DNA of 10,592 nucleotides from an uncultured Pedobacter sp. (GCA_946478755.1 CAMLDJ010000181.1:1-10592), one strand, 5' to 3'. Positions 1 through 7,668 are shown, numbered from the stretch's first letter. The notes: generated by a model from the letters alone, not told the origin. Program-made: numbers and translations.

Positions 1-106
1 AAGATGCGATTCACACCTGGGACATATTTTTGAAGACGGACCACCACCAACCCATAAAAGGTATTGTATGAATTCGATCTCCTTAGATTTTCAACCTGAT
101 AGATAA
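1..106 (+). CDS. msrB: Peptide-methionine (R)-S-oxide reductase MsrB, C-terminal end (partial)
   Basis: This is the last 34 residues of a gene whose 5' part lies left of the window; the frame starts at base 2 and stops at TAA 104-106. The tail reads [17 protein letters not shown], then [12 protein letters not shown], which is the highly conserved end of MsrB. The Cys of RYCMNS (codon 65-67) is the family's catalytic cysteine, which attacks the methionine-R-sulfoxide. The Cys of RCDSH (codon 5-7) matches the second cysteine of the distal CxxC zinc site in zinc-binding MsrBs. MsrB repairs oxidised methionine using thioredoxin as reductant. Location, total length and any fusion to MsrA cannot be judged from this fragment. 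The gene converges with the dehydrogenase on the other strand, with about 24 bases between stop codons. The short length is the only reason for doubt; the motif match is strong. Confidence 0.88.
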   Translation, partial: RCDSHLGHIFEDGPPPTHKRYCMNSISLDFQPDR

Positions 107-130
107 TGTAATCTGGGAAGATAAAAAACC

Positions 131-919
131 CTACATAGACCTATGTTTTTTTGTTCTTTCTCTTAGGGCTTCAAAATTGGCGGCTGCAAACTGGTCAATT
201 TTCTCCGGCTCCAGGAAATTCGTTTTTATCTGATCCGCCCTTTCCTTGCCGCCCATGATAACGTTAATCTCTTTCTGCAATAACCCGCTAATAGTAGCGC
301 TGGCAACATCTTCGGCGGTATCCATGTTATCCACCACGGCAGTCTTCATCATGTTTGTATCTGTTGCTGAAGGATAAACGGTCATTACATGAAGTGGATA
401 TTGATAAAGCTCCCTTCTCATGGCATCAGAAAATTGTCCTACTGCTGCTTTTGTAGCAGCGTACACGCTATAAAAAGGCATGGCAATGTAGCCATAGCCC
501 GACGAAATATTTATTATGGCCCCTTCGCTGCTTTGTTTTAAAAGCGGTAAGGTCTTTTTCGTCAATAAGATAAGACCTGTCAGGTTAATATCGATCTGGC
601 CAATAACATCCTCGTCGCTCTGTTCGGCAAGCAAACCTGCACTAACAACGCCGGCGCTGTTGATTAGAATATCAAGTGCAGCCCACTCGCGTGAAATGGT
701 TGCGACTGCTTTATCTAAGTCTCCTACCTTTGAAACATTGGCCTGTATGGTCAAAATATTTATGGCTTTGAAATGTGCCTTCAATTCCTCCAAAGGTTCG
801 TTTTTTCTGCCTATAACTGCGATATCCTTTACGCCATGCCGTACAAGTTCAGCAACAATTGCTTTACCTATTCCTGCGCTGCCTCCTGTGATTAATACCT
901 TTTTGTTTTTTAGTTCCAT
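131..919 (-). CDS. Short-chain dehydrogenase/reductase (classical SDR), NAD(P)-dependent oxidoreductase
   Basis: A 262-residue cytosolic Rossmann-fold oxidoreductase when started at the ATG at 919-917. Visible classical SDR motifs are TGGSAGIG at residues 11-18 (dinucleotide-binding TGxxxGIG), NSAG at 87-90 (usual NNAG), the helix-alpha4 Asn in DINLTG (N112), and the catalytic triad S140 / Y153 / K157 in ISSGYG and YAATK. Arg38 in VIGRKN, at the end of strand beta-2, suggests NADP(H) rather than NAD(H), by analogy. An earlier in-frame ATG at 970 would add 17 residues (TTYLLTLLL and so on) ahead of the normal N-terminus (MELKNKKVLITGG), so the 919 start is preferred and the length then fits the family's 250-270. 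The substrate cannot be told from sequence; proteins of this shape act on diverse alcohols, aldehydes and ketones. It stands alone on its strand with no visible pathway partner, and converges with msrB. Confidence 0.9.
   Translation of the reverse strand: MELKNKKVLITGGSAGIGKAIVAELVRHGVKDIAVIGRKNEPLEELKAHFKAINILTIQANVSKVGDLDKAVATISREWAALDILINSAGVVSAGLLAEQSDEDVIGQIDINLTGLILLTKKTLPLLKQSSEGAIINISSGYGYIAMPFYSVYAATKAAVGQFSDAMRRELYQYPLHVMTVYPSATDTNMMKTAVVDNMDTAEDVASATISGLLQKEINVIMGGKERADQIKTNFLEPEKIDQFAAANFEALRERTKKHRSM
133..152. terminator. Probable bidirectional terminator between convergent msrB and SDR genes
   Basis: The stretch acatagacctatgt (133-146) can fold into a 5-6 bp stem with a very short loop. 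It is followed on the + strand by a run of T (146-152). On the - strand, after four bases, it is followed by the complement of the A-run at 123-128, again a T-run. A/T pairing of the flanks could lengthen the stem. It lies between two convergent genes and overlaps the stop codon of the - strand gene, as expected for a shared rho-independent terminator. The GC-poor core makes it weak by standard measures. Confidence 0.5.
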
Positions 920-1021
920 GTGATTTAATAATAATGTTAATAAATATGTTGTCCCTTGCCCTTTTTCCATATCAACCGATAGGTTTACAAAATTTTATTA
1001 AAAAGATCAGCCGCCTGACTG

Positions 1022-1082
1022 TCTTTAAAAGTAGTCTTCTTTAATTGCTTGCAATGTTGCCTTGATGTTGCTACTTTTTAGA
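1022..1082. repeat. Spaced imperfect inverted repeat, function unknown
   Basis: TCTTTAAAAGTAG (1022-1034) is mirrored by CTACTTTTTAGA (1071-1082). The inner 8 bases (AAAAGTAG / CTACTTTT) are perfect, and the outer parts match with one indel. The 36-base spacer includes the small palindrome TTGCTTGCAA. RNA from either strand could fold into a long stem-loop. It lies about 100 bases upstream of the SDR start and may be a regulatory structure, a transcript end or a relic of mobile DNA. No specific role is supported. Confidence 0.35.
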
Positions 1083-1312
1083 TCATGTTGTTATGGGCTT
1101 AGTCGAAATTGCTGGTAAGTCCTTACAAGAAATATCATTTAATCATTTCGACGTCTCGTTTCCGGCAGTATACGGTTTTTGAAAAATTAATCCTTTTGGC
1201 AGCCGACTGCCCGATGTGGCCAACAGGGGCCGTTCTTCTGCATTTCTGTTTGATAAAACGACATTTCGTATTTTTTATATTCGTTTACCATAATTTAAGC
1301 TATTGGTAATGG

Positions 1313-1336
1313 CCGGCAATGGAGCAGACATTCCGG
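1313..1336. repeat. Short imperfect hairpin next to the direct repeats
   Basis: CCGGCAATG (1313-1321) faces CATTCCGG (1329-1336) across a 7-base loop. They pair completely except for one bulged C. The right arm is shared with the first of the two direct repeats at 1330-1375, so the two structures may have a common origin. It is not followed by a T-run and is therefore a poor terminator candidate. Confidence 0.3.
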
Positions 1337-1375
1337 CACACAAAGTACGCCAATATTCCGCGCCAAAGTATACCA
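1330..1375. mobile_element. Two imperfect direct repeats resembling an IS21-type end (possible IS remnant)
   Basis: The copies are ATTCCGgcacaCAAAGTAcgCCA (1330-1352) and ATTCCGcgcCAAAGTAtaCCA (1355-1375), aligned with a 2-base gap. Read on the - strand they become TGG..TACTTTG....CGGAAT repeated twice, starting with TGG. From memory this is the style of the multiple terminal repeats at IS21-family ends in Bacteroidota, whose tips are TG...CA. No istA or istB coding sequence and no matching opposite end were found in the window, so at most this is a solo end or decayed scar. Its boundary would be near base 1375, about 115 bases upstream of fecR. An alternative is a tandem binding site for a regulator. 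Confidence 0.4.
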
Positions 1376-1451
1376 CTAAGGTAGATGTTGATTTCTGAAA
1401 GAAAAAAAATAATGGTCGACTAACGGTTCCGTCACAGGGAGCTGTTATGTA

Positions 1452-1459
1452 TATACTTG
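1452..1459 (+). promoter_or_regulatory. Candidate -7 promoter element for the fecR-like gene
   Basis: TATACTTG matches the Bacteroidota -7 consensus TAnnTTTG at five of six fixed positions and lies about 30 bases before the fecR ATG, allowing a leader of roughly 25 bases. No clear TTTG -33 element is found 17-21 bases upstream; the best there is GGTTCCG at 1425-1431. The assignment is therefore weak, and control by an alternative sigma factor is possible. Confidence 0.25.
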
Positions 1460-1489
1460 CAGGTAATAAAGCTTACTGCAACTTTTTTT

Positions 1490-2632
1490 ATGAACCAAAA
1501 TAAACTGACTGAGCTCCTGCGTAGATATCACGATGGATCTATAACTTCTGAAGAATTTGAAGAACTGGAAGAATGGTTCCATTCGCTAAATTATGCGCAT
1601 CCGGATAAGGTTCAGGATCAATCCGAGGAAGCACTTAAGCATAGATTGTTTGCATCATTTAATGAAAAACTTGTTCAGCAGGACAAAACTAAGCGTAGAA
1701 CCCTTTATACCAAAATCTCAATTGCCGCCACGCTACTGATTGTATTATCAGCTGGATTGTTTTTTTATCAGAAGCAGAAGGTAATCCCCCGGACAGCACA
1801 GTTGAAGCAGTCAAAATCAGGACCGATTATTCCGGGGAGCAGCAAAGCGATATTAACGCTTGCTAATGGGAAAACAATTGATCTGCAAACGCATAAGGAT
1901 GGTGTGCTTTCTAAGTCTGATGATATAGAAATTCAAAAAAACGGTAACCTGCTGGCCTATTCATCAGCTTCATCCCAGGGCGCTTCATCCCAACCGGATA
2001 GCAATATCCTGACGGTACCAAGAGGCGGCATCTTCCGAACAGTGTTATCGGATGGGACTAAAGTTTGGATGAACTCTGCATCTTCGTTAAGATATCCTGT
2101 TAGCTTCTCAGGAAAGGTAAGGGAAGTGGTACTTTCAGGGGAAGCTTACTTTGAGGTAGCTAAAAATAAGTCCAAGCCCTTTAGGGTAATGGTAAATGGA
2201 GTGGAAATTAAGGTGCTTGGCACCCATTTTAATGTCAGGGGTTATGAGGAAGACCAGGAAGTGAGCACAACTTTGCTTGAGGGCTCAGTTCAATTGCATA
2301 CACCGGTTAAAAGCAGCTTGTTAGTTCCTGGTGAACGTGGGGTGTTCAGACAAAATAACGCTGATCTTACCATAAGCAAGGTGAATACTGAAGATGAGGT
2401 GGCATGGAAGGAGGGCTACTTCGTTTTTGATAATCTAAGTCTGTCTCACATCATGCAGAACATCAGCCGCTGGTATGATGTAGATGTCGTTTTTCAGGGC
2501 AAGGTGAAAGATGCTAAGTTCGGAGGCACCATTTCAAGACAGCGGGATATTGCGGTGATATTGAAAGGACTGGAAACTACAGGTTCTGTACGTTTTAAAA
2601 TTGAAGGAAGGAGGGTGATTGTTTTGAATTAA
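1490..2632 (+). CDS. FecR-family anti-sigma factor (inner-membrane signal transducer)
   Basis: A 380-residue protein when started at the ATG at 1490. A TTG at 1457 is in frame but would add residues unlike the family N-terminus, which begins MNQNKLTELLRRYHDGSIT. Layout: cytoplasmic anti-sigma-like segment (about 1-70, with a SITSEEFEELEEWF helix), one membrane segment (about 74-94, ISIAATLLIVLSAGLFF), a low-complexity Ser-rich linker near 158-170, a periplasmic FecR domain (about 173-275, with VPRGG, LSDGTKVWMNSASSLRYP and LSGEAYFEV), and a C-terminal DUF4974-type domain (about 312-380). In this family the periplasmic part senses the STN domain of a TonB-dependent transducer, and the cytoplasmic part holds or activates an ECF sigma factor. 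The susC-like gene downstream carries the expected STN domain, so the two are probably partners. Unusually, no sigma gene lies directly upstream. The family assignment is secure; the target sigma factor is unknown. Confidence 0.93.
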   Translation: MNQNKLTELLRRYHDGSITSEEFEELEEWFHSLNYAHPDKVQDQSEEALKHRLFASFNEKLVQQDKTKRRTLYTKISIAATLLIVLSAGLFFYQKQKVIPRTAQLKQSKSGPIIPGSSKAILTLANGKTIDLQTHKDGVLSKSDDIEIQKNGNLLAYSSASSQGASSQPDSNILTVPRGGIFRTVLSDGTKVWMNSASSLRYPVSFSGKVREVVLSGEAYFEVAKNKSKPFRVMVNGVEIKVLGTHFNVRGYEEDQEVSTTLLEGSVQLHTPVKSSLLVPGERGVFRQNNADLTISKVNTEDEVAWKEGYFVFDNLSLSHIMQNISRWYDVDVVFQGKVKDAKFGGTISRQRDIAVILKGLETTGSVRFKIEGRRVIVLN

Positions 2633-2657
2633 TACTAAAAATTCTTAATCATCCAAA

Positions 2658-2701
2658 AAAGACCAGGAGCAGGTCGAAGTGCTCCGGTCTTTAGCCTTTT
2701 T
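2658..2701 (+). terminator. Strong hairpin between fecR-like and susC-like genes (terminator or attenuator)
   Basis: AAAGACCAGGAGCA (2658-2671) pairs with TGCTCCGGTCTTT (2680-2692), giving 13 base pairs with one bulged A and an 8-base loop. Four bases later a short T-run follows (TTTTT, 2697-2701). It sits 26 bases after the fecR stop codon and 68 bases before the susC start. The likely effect is to end most transcription from fecR, so that the transporter genes depend on their own promoter, or to set their ratio. The T-run is not immediately adjacent, so efficiency is uncertain. Confidence 0.6.
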
Positions 2702-2732
2702 GGGCATTTGGATTCAACAAACTGATTTTCTG

Positions 2733-2759
2733 TAACCAATATTTATTAAACCTAACCAA
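2733..2759 (+). promoter_or_regulatory. Repeated heptamer just upstream of susC; possible control site
   Basis: TAACCAA occurs at 2733-2739 and again at 2753-2759, directly before the ATG, with starts 20 bases apart and an AT-rich spacer. The spacing is about two helical turns, which would suit a dimeric regulator or promoter elements. Equally it may be chance in an AT-rich leader. There is no convincing TAnnTTTG element in the fecR-susC gap, although TTTG occurs at 2707-2710. Confidence 0.2.
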
Positions 2760-5700
2760 ATGTATAAATTTTTAAGGGCATTCCTATGTACATGGGATTC
2801 CCGCAGCGTATTAAAATATCTATTGATAATGAAACTAACCTTTGTGTTATGTCTGGCAACACTGCTCCAGGTCAATGCCTCGACGAATGCTCAAAACATC
2901 AATATTAAAGTGAAAGATGCCACCTTATTGAGCATATTTAAGAAGGTGCACAGACAAACTGGTCTTGAGTTTATTTATGACAATGAAGTCTTGAAAGGGG
3001 CCAGGCTGGTCAGCCTGAATAATGTCAACACGCCCCTAAGCATTGTGCTGGACCAATGCTTCCAGGGACAGCCTTTTAGCTACCAGATCATCCAGAATAT
3101 GGTAGTGATAAAGAAAGCAGAGAAAACTACAGGGGCCAGACAGGCATTAAATTTCAAAGTGACCGGTAACGTCACCGAGCAAAACGGAACTTTTCTTGCC
3201 GGCGTCAACATAAAAGTCAAAGGGCTGAATATAGAGACCTCTTCTGATGCTAATGGCAATTTTAGCCTGGAACTTCCTGATGCGGGCGGAATGCTCGTGT
3301 TTTCTTTTGTTGGCTTTTTAACCCAAGAAATCCCCGTTAAAAATGCACAACAATTAAAGGTTGTTTTACGTCCATATCCGGTCGACCTGATGGAGGTAGC
3401 AGTGGTGAGCATTGGCTATGGTACGCAACGAAGAAGCGAGGTGACTTCAGCCATTACTACCATCAAACCTAAAGACTTTAACCAGGGCGGCGTGCGGTCG
3501 CCGGTAGATCTTATCCGTGGGAAAGTACCTGGATTGACCATCACCAGACCCGGCGGGAATAATAATCCCAATTCGGAATCTTTTATCCAGTTGCGGGGAA
3601 CAACAACATTAAGTACTGCAAGTGGGGCAAACCAGCCCTTAATCATCATTGATGATATTCCGGGTGGAGACCTGAGCCTGGTTCAGCAGGATGAGATCGC
3701 GTCATTTGACGTACTCAAAGATGGCTCGGCGGCAGCGATCTATGGCACGCGGGCTAATGCTGGTGTGATCATCATCACCACAAAGAAAGGCAAGGCCGGT
3801 GAGCCCCGATACGAGTATGCCAACTACTTCGCTACAGACCGGGTTAGCAAAAGGCCTGACGTATTAAGCGCCGATGAATTTAGGGCTTTAGCGGCAAATC
3901 CTTCGTTTCCGGCACGTGGTACAGACGGCGGAGCATCTGTTGACTACTATGATCTGCTTTTGAATAAAAATAACTTCACACAATATCACAACTTTGCCGC
4001 CTCAGGTGGTGCAGCCAAAACCAATTACCGCGCCTCCTTATTCTATAGCAACCAAAGCGGCATAGCCCGTTTTAATGACAACAAACAGTATGGTGGAAGG
4101 ATAAATATCAACCAGAAAGGTTTGAATGATCGTTTGTATATGCAGATGAATTTTGCGACCCGCTATCGCAAATCCAATAACATTGGTGGTAGTGGCGCTG
4201 ATTTTGAGCAAGCGATACAGCAGAATCCTACTATGGCAATTACCAATGCCGCAGGTCTGTATAATGACACCCCAAACGACGCTTATTACTACAATCCTAT
4301 TGCCAGAATTAATCAGGAGGAGGAAACGGGTACCCGGCAAAACTTTTCGGGTGATGTTAAATTTACCCTCGATCTGTTTAAGGGCTTAAAGGCTTCAGCT
4401 TTTGGATCTGTAGGCAGGGTGAATTATTTGGAGGAAGGATACCAGGAAAAAGCTTCCCGTTCTTCTATACGGAACAATCAGGGTGGCGGCAACGGTTACA
4501 AGAGCAATGCTTTAGCGATAACAAGAACTTTTGAGTCTACTGTTGATTACTCGAAAGTATTTGGAAACAGCCACGCGATAAGTACTGTTCTGGGTTATAG
4601 TTATCAGGACATCAACAATACTGGTTTCAGTGCCAGTAACTCGGGTTATCTTTCGGACGCATTTAAAGATAATAATCTGGCAGATGGGGTAGATCTGACG
4701 GGTGGAAAAGCGAAGATGGGCAGCAGCAGATCTGCAAGTATCTTAATAGCCTTTTTCGGGCGGATGAATTATGCGCTCAATAATAAATACCTGGCTTCTG
4801 TTATCTACCGGCATGAGGGCTCGTCAAAATTTGGCGCCAATCATAAATGGGGAAACTTTCCCGCTGTTTCTGCAGGCTGGAACATCTCTGAAGAGAACTT
4901 TATGAAAAACATTACCGCCATTAATAACTTAAAGCTTAGGATAGGTTATGGGATTACGGGTAATCAAAATATTGGCGATTACCAATCCTTAACAACTTTG
5001 GGAACTGGCGGTACCTATCTGAATAACGGTGTCTGGTATCAAACTTATGGCCCCAACCGTAATCCTAACCCTGATTTACGCTGGGAAAGGAAAAAGGAGC
5101 TCAATATAGGAACCGATTTTAGATTGTTTAATGAGCGCCTGGGCGGGTCTATCGATCTATACAAAAGACGAACAGAGGATCTTCTGGCGAGTTATGCAGC
5201 TCAGGTTCCACCCTTTGTTTTACCAACTATTTACACCAATGTAGGAAGTATTGAAAATAAAGGGATCGAGCTTGCCTTAAATATTGTTGCTATCTCCAAA
5301 AAAGACTTTAAATGGGAGATCGATTTTACGGCAAACACCCAAAGAAATAAGCTAACGGCTATTTCGAACGACGTATTTAAAGGAACAGCCTTATTTTATG
5401 GGTTGCTCACCGCACCGGGATCTTTGGGAAATACAATACGTACCGTTGAAGGTGGTCCTCTCGGAAGCTTTTATGGAAAACGGTTTGCAGGTTTTACCGA
5501 TAAGGGGGAGTGGCTGTTTTATAAGGCTGATGGGACTACAGCCACCATTTCTAATGTAAACAACAATGACATGGCGGTGATCGGGAATGGCGTCCCTAAA
5601 TATATGTCATCGCTTAATAATCGGTTCACCTATAAAAATTTAGACCTTTCCTTTTTCTTGAGAGGGAAATTTGACTTTGATATTTTGAATCTGCCGGATC

Positions 5701-6038
5701 TGTACTACGCCAATCCGACCGTCCCTAATAATCTTTTGGCAAGCGCCCTTGGGAAGCACAGTCAGATCAGACAAAGCATACAGTATTCAGATTACTATAT
5801 TGAGAAAGGGGATTTTGTGAAGCTCGACAATATTACTATTGGCTATAATTTAACCGTTAAAACCAGCTATTTAAGGAATCTGAGGGTCTACGCAAGTTGT
5901 CAGAACGTTGCGACATTCACGAAGTATACGGGACTGGATCCGGAAGTGCAGGACACTGGCTTAACTACCGGTATCGACAACCGGACTTTCTATCCTTATA
6001 CCAGGACTTTCACTTTAGGACTTAATGTTGGATTTTAA
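2760..6038 (+). CDS. SusC/RagA-type TonB-dependent outer-membrane transporter with STN signalling domain
   Basis: A 1092-residue outer-membrane protein, full length for the family. Layout: an N-terminal basic extension and signal peptide with hydrophobic core about 19-37 and cleavage probably near NASTNA-Q45; an STN domain (about 46-118) for contact with an anti-sigma protein; a carboxypeptidase-regulatory-like beta-sandwich (about 131-205, with the VSFVGF-like segment FSFVGF); a TonB-box-like stretch around MEVAVVSIGYGTQRR (211-225); a plug domain (about 225-345) with LIRGKVPGLTI, IIIDDIP and SFDVLKDGSAAAIYGTRANAG; then the beta-barrel, ending LGLNVGF with the usual terminal Phe. It would import a ligand across the outer membrane using TonB energy, with the SusD protein as lid. 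The start at 2760 gives the long N-terminus common in STN-bearing members; an internal Met at residue 24 would still leave a signal peptide. The substrate is not identifiable. The susD-like gene follows after 10 bases, so the two are co-transcribed. Confidence 0.96.
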   Translation: MYKFLRAFLCTWDSRSVLKYLLIMKLTFVLCLATLLQVNASTNAQNINIKVKDATLLSIFKKVHRQTGLEFIYDNEVLKGARLVSLNNVNTPLSIVLDQCFQGQPFSYQIIQNMVVIKKAEKTTGARQALNFKVTGNVTEQNGTFLAGVNIKVKGLNIETSSDANGNFSLELPDAGGMLVFSFVGFLTQEIPVKNAQQLKVVLRPYPVDLMEVAVVSIGYGTQRRSEVTSAITTIKPKDFNQGGVRSPVDLIRGKVPGLTITRPGGNNNPNSESFIQLRGTTTLSTASGANQPLIIIDDIPGGDLSLVQQDEIASFDVLKDGSAAAIYGTRANAGVIIITTKKGKAGEPRYEYANYFATDRVSKRPDVLSADEFRALAANPSFPARGTDGGASVDYYDLLLNKNNFTQYHNFAASGGAAKTNYRASLFYSNQSGIARFNDNKQYGGRININQKGLNDRLYMQMNFATRYRKSNNIGGSGADFEQAIQQNPTMAITNAAGLYNDTPNDAYYYNPIARINQEEETGTRQNFSGDVKFTLDLFKGLKASAFGSVGRVNYLEEGYQEKASRSSIRNNQGGGNGYKSNALAITRTFESTVDYSKVFGNSHAISTVLGYSYQDINNTGFSASNSGYLSDAFKDNNLADGVDLTGGKAKMGSSRSASILIAFFGRMNYALNNKYLASVIYRHEGSSKFGANHKWGNFPAVSAGWNISEENFMKNITAINNLKLRIGYGITGNQNIGDYQSLTTLGTGGTYLNNGVWYQTYGPNRNPNPDLRWERKKELNIGTDFRLFNERLGGSIDLYKRRTEDLLASYAAQVPPFVLPTIYTNVGSIENKGIELALNIVAISKKDFKWEIDFTANTQRNKLTAISNDVFKGTALFYGLLTAPGSLGNTIRTVEGGPLGSFYGKRFAGFTDKGEWLFYKADGTTATISNVNNNDMAVIGNGVPKYMSSLNNRFTYKNLDLSFFLRGKFDFDILNLPDLYYANPTVPNNLLASALGKHSQIRQSIQYSDYYIEKGDFVKLDNITIGYNLTVKTSYLRNLRVYASCQNVATFTKYTGLDPEVQDTGLTTGIDNRTFYPYTRTFTLGLNVGF

Positions 6039-6048
6039 ATCAGGAACA

Positions 6049-7668
6049 ATGAAAAAGATTTTATATATAATTTATCCGGTTTGCGTGTTAATGCTCGTAA
6101 ATATGGGTTGTACCAAGCTTGATGAAACGGTATTTAGCCAGATTCAGTCTGAGAATTTTTACAACAACAAAATAGAAGTGACAGCCGTCATCTTAAGGCC
6201 GTATACGCATATTGGAGCAAGCCTTGGCCCTTTTGGTGGACAAAGAACCTACTGGAGAACCACTGAAATGTCGGCAGATCAACTTGCGGTACCTCAAAAA
6301 GGGGTGAACTGGTATAATAACGGCGATTTTATCCGGCTTCATTACCACACCTGGACTTTTAATGAAGAGCATATTTTCCGTCCCTGGGAATTGCTTTATC
6401 AGGGAATCGGATTTTGTAATAACGCAATCGATGAGGTTAGCCAGCTGAATGCTTCTAAGGTCGGCATGACACAAACAGAATTGGATGCCGGCGTAGCAGA
6501 ACTGAAAGTTTTGAGGGCCTATCAGTACATGAAACTAATGGATATGTACGGCAATATTCCGATAGTGACGAAAGTGGGAACTCCGCTAAGTCCACCTACG
6601 GTTGCGAGAGCTGAGGTATTTAAGTTTATCGAAACTGAGCTGAAAGAAAATATAGAAAAGCTGCCTGTGTTGTCTCAAAACATGGTTGGGCGGGTTTCGA
6701 AAGCGGGAGGGTATGCGATCCTTTCAGAATTATATCTGAATGCTGCAGTTTGGACTGGTACCTCCCGCTGGGATGATTGTATTGCAGCCTGTGATAAAAT
6801 TATTTCTGGTCTGGCAGGTGGTCAGAATGGTTCAGCTGTTTTAGATGCCGATATTAAAACGGCTTTTAGCAATACCAATGACAAGTCTAAGGAGATACTC
6901 TTTTCCATTGCATACGACTTTGTAAAAACTGCGTACAGGGCTACCTGGAACAGCGACTTATGGCATTATAACCAAAAAGAAATATATGACGCGTCTCACC
7001 CGGGCAACAGTAACAATGGCGTAGTCGTCATCCCAACAGCTTATGATGCCTACCAGGACAATGACTTGAGAAAAACCACCTGGATGCTAATAGGGCCCCA
7101 GTTTAAGTTTGGAACCAGCACCCCGGTATTGGGTACCCAGGAATATAAAGGTAAACCACTGGTTTTTGTTAAGGAAATAAGACGTAATAGTGAAGGCAAA
7201 ACACAGTCGGACATGACGCAAGGGGATGAAAACAGTGGTGCAAGGTTTAATAAGTACCAGACCGGAAGAACGTCCGATCCAAATTTCTGGGGAAATGACT
7301 GGGTTCTATACCGCCTTACAGAGGTTTATTTCAATAAGGCAGAAGCACTGATCAGAAAGAACAACGGTACGGCTACAAACGAAGCTGTACAGTTGATAAA
7401 CGACTGTAAGAAAAGAGCTTTTACACCTGCGGATTGGTTAACGGAAGCTTATACCTCCACCACCTTAACGCTTGATGAGCTTTTGGCTGAAAGAGGTAGA
7501 GAGTTCATTTTTGAAGGTAAGCGCCGTACAGATCTGATACGATTTGGAAAGTTTAGCACGGCTATCTGGTGGGACCATCAGCCAACTTCAAAAAACCGTG
7601 AGTTATATCCTATACCGCTTGTACAAATACAAGCCAACCCAAACCTGGTTCAAAATCCAGGATACTGA
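6049..7668 (+). CDS. SusD/RagB-type surface nutrient-binding lipoprotein
   Basis: A 539-residue lipoprotein from the ATG at 6049. An ATG at 6025 inside the end of susC is in frame, but the later start gives a clean signal peptide (MKKILYIIYPVCVLMLVNMGC) and has an AGGA element seven to ten bases before it. Cys21 of VNMGC is the expected lipidation site; the following TKLDE, with acidic residues, fits surface export signals of Bacteroidota. Hallmarks include the TPR-like helical N-terminal part with LRAYQYMKLMDMYGNIPIV, LYRLTEVYFNKAEALIR, LDELLAERGREFIFEGKRR (475 onward), and the family ending YPIP....NPNLVQNPGY at 520-539. It would bind ligand at the cell surface and cap the SusC barrel. The stop codon of susC lies 10 bases upstream, indicating translational coupling or tight co-transcription. 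It gives no direct hint of the ligand. Confidence 0.96.
   Translation: MKKILYIIYPVCVLMLVNMGCTKLDETVFSQIQSENFYNNKIEVTAVILRPYTHIGASLGPFGGQRTYWRTTEMSADQLAVPQKGVNWYNNGDFIRLHYHTWTFNEEHIFRPWELLYQGIGFCNNAIDEVSQLNASKVGMTQTELDAGVAELKVLRAYQYMKLMDMYGNIPIVTKVGTPLSPPTVARAEVFKFIETELKENIEKLPVLSQNMVGRVSKAGGYAILSELYLNAAVWTGTSRWDDCIAACDKIISGLAGGQNGSAVLDADIKTAFSNTNDKSKEILFSIAYDFVKTAYRATWNSDLWHYNQKEIYDASHPGNSNNGVVVIPTAYDAYQDNDLRKTTWMLIGPQFKFGTSTPVLGTQEYKGKPLVFVKEIRRNSEGKTQSDMTQGDENSGARFNKYQTGRTSDPNFWGNDWVLYRLTEVYFNKAEALIRKNNGTATNEAVQLINDCKKRAFTPADWLTEAYTSTTLTLDELLAERGREFIFEGKRRTDLIRFGKFSTAIWWDHQPTSKNRELYPIPLVQIQANPNLVQNPGY

Larger units (their letters stand above)
920..1489. other. Long non-coding region between the divergent SDR and fecR genes
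   Basis: No open frame here shows a recognisable family, and the longest (1109-1309, + strand) has no homology I can recognise and an unconvincing composition. The region should carry the promoters of both divergent genes. It also contains a spaced inverted repeat (1022-1082), a short imperfect hairpin (1313-1336) and a pair of imperfect direct repeats (1330-1375), each listed separately. In Bacteroidota the ECF sigma gene paired with fecR normally sits just at this position; I found no frame resembling sigma region 2 or 4 on either strand. The stretch 1400-1420 is A-rich. Confidence 0.6.

Noticed and set aside
516..923. A 135-codon frame on the + strand opposite the SDR gene
   Set aside because: It lies antisense to a clear SDR gene with conserved motifs; its translation has no recognisable family features.
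919..970. Upstream in-frame ATG adding 17 residues to the SDR protein
   Set aside because: The added residues precede the usual SDR N-terminus (MELKNKKVLITGG) and are not typical; the later ATG gives the normal family length.
1188..1295. A 35-codon frame on the - strand inside the putative IS21 end (starting MVNEYKKYEMSF)
   Set aside because: I compared it by eye with typical IS21 IstA and IstB starts and saw no helix-turn-helix or other shared motif; too short to support as a gene or pseudogene.
1109..1309. A 66-codon open frame on the + strand in the gap upstream of fecR
   Set aside because: No recognisable motif, no supporting start context, unusual residue make-up, and it ends within the region of repeats; most likely a chance frame.
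1457..1489. TTG start giving a longer FecR-like protein
   Set aside because: The ATG at 1490 gives the usual family N-terminus, and the extra residues would overlap the candidate promoter element.
6025..6048. ATG inside the end of susC as the start of susD
   Set aside because: It would put eight non-hydrophobic residues ahead of the signal peptide; the ATG at 6049 has an AGGA element at suitable distance and gives a clean lipoprotein signal.
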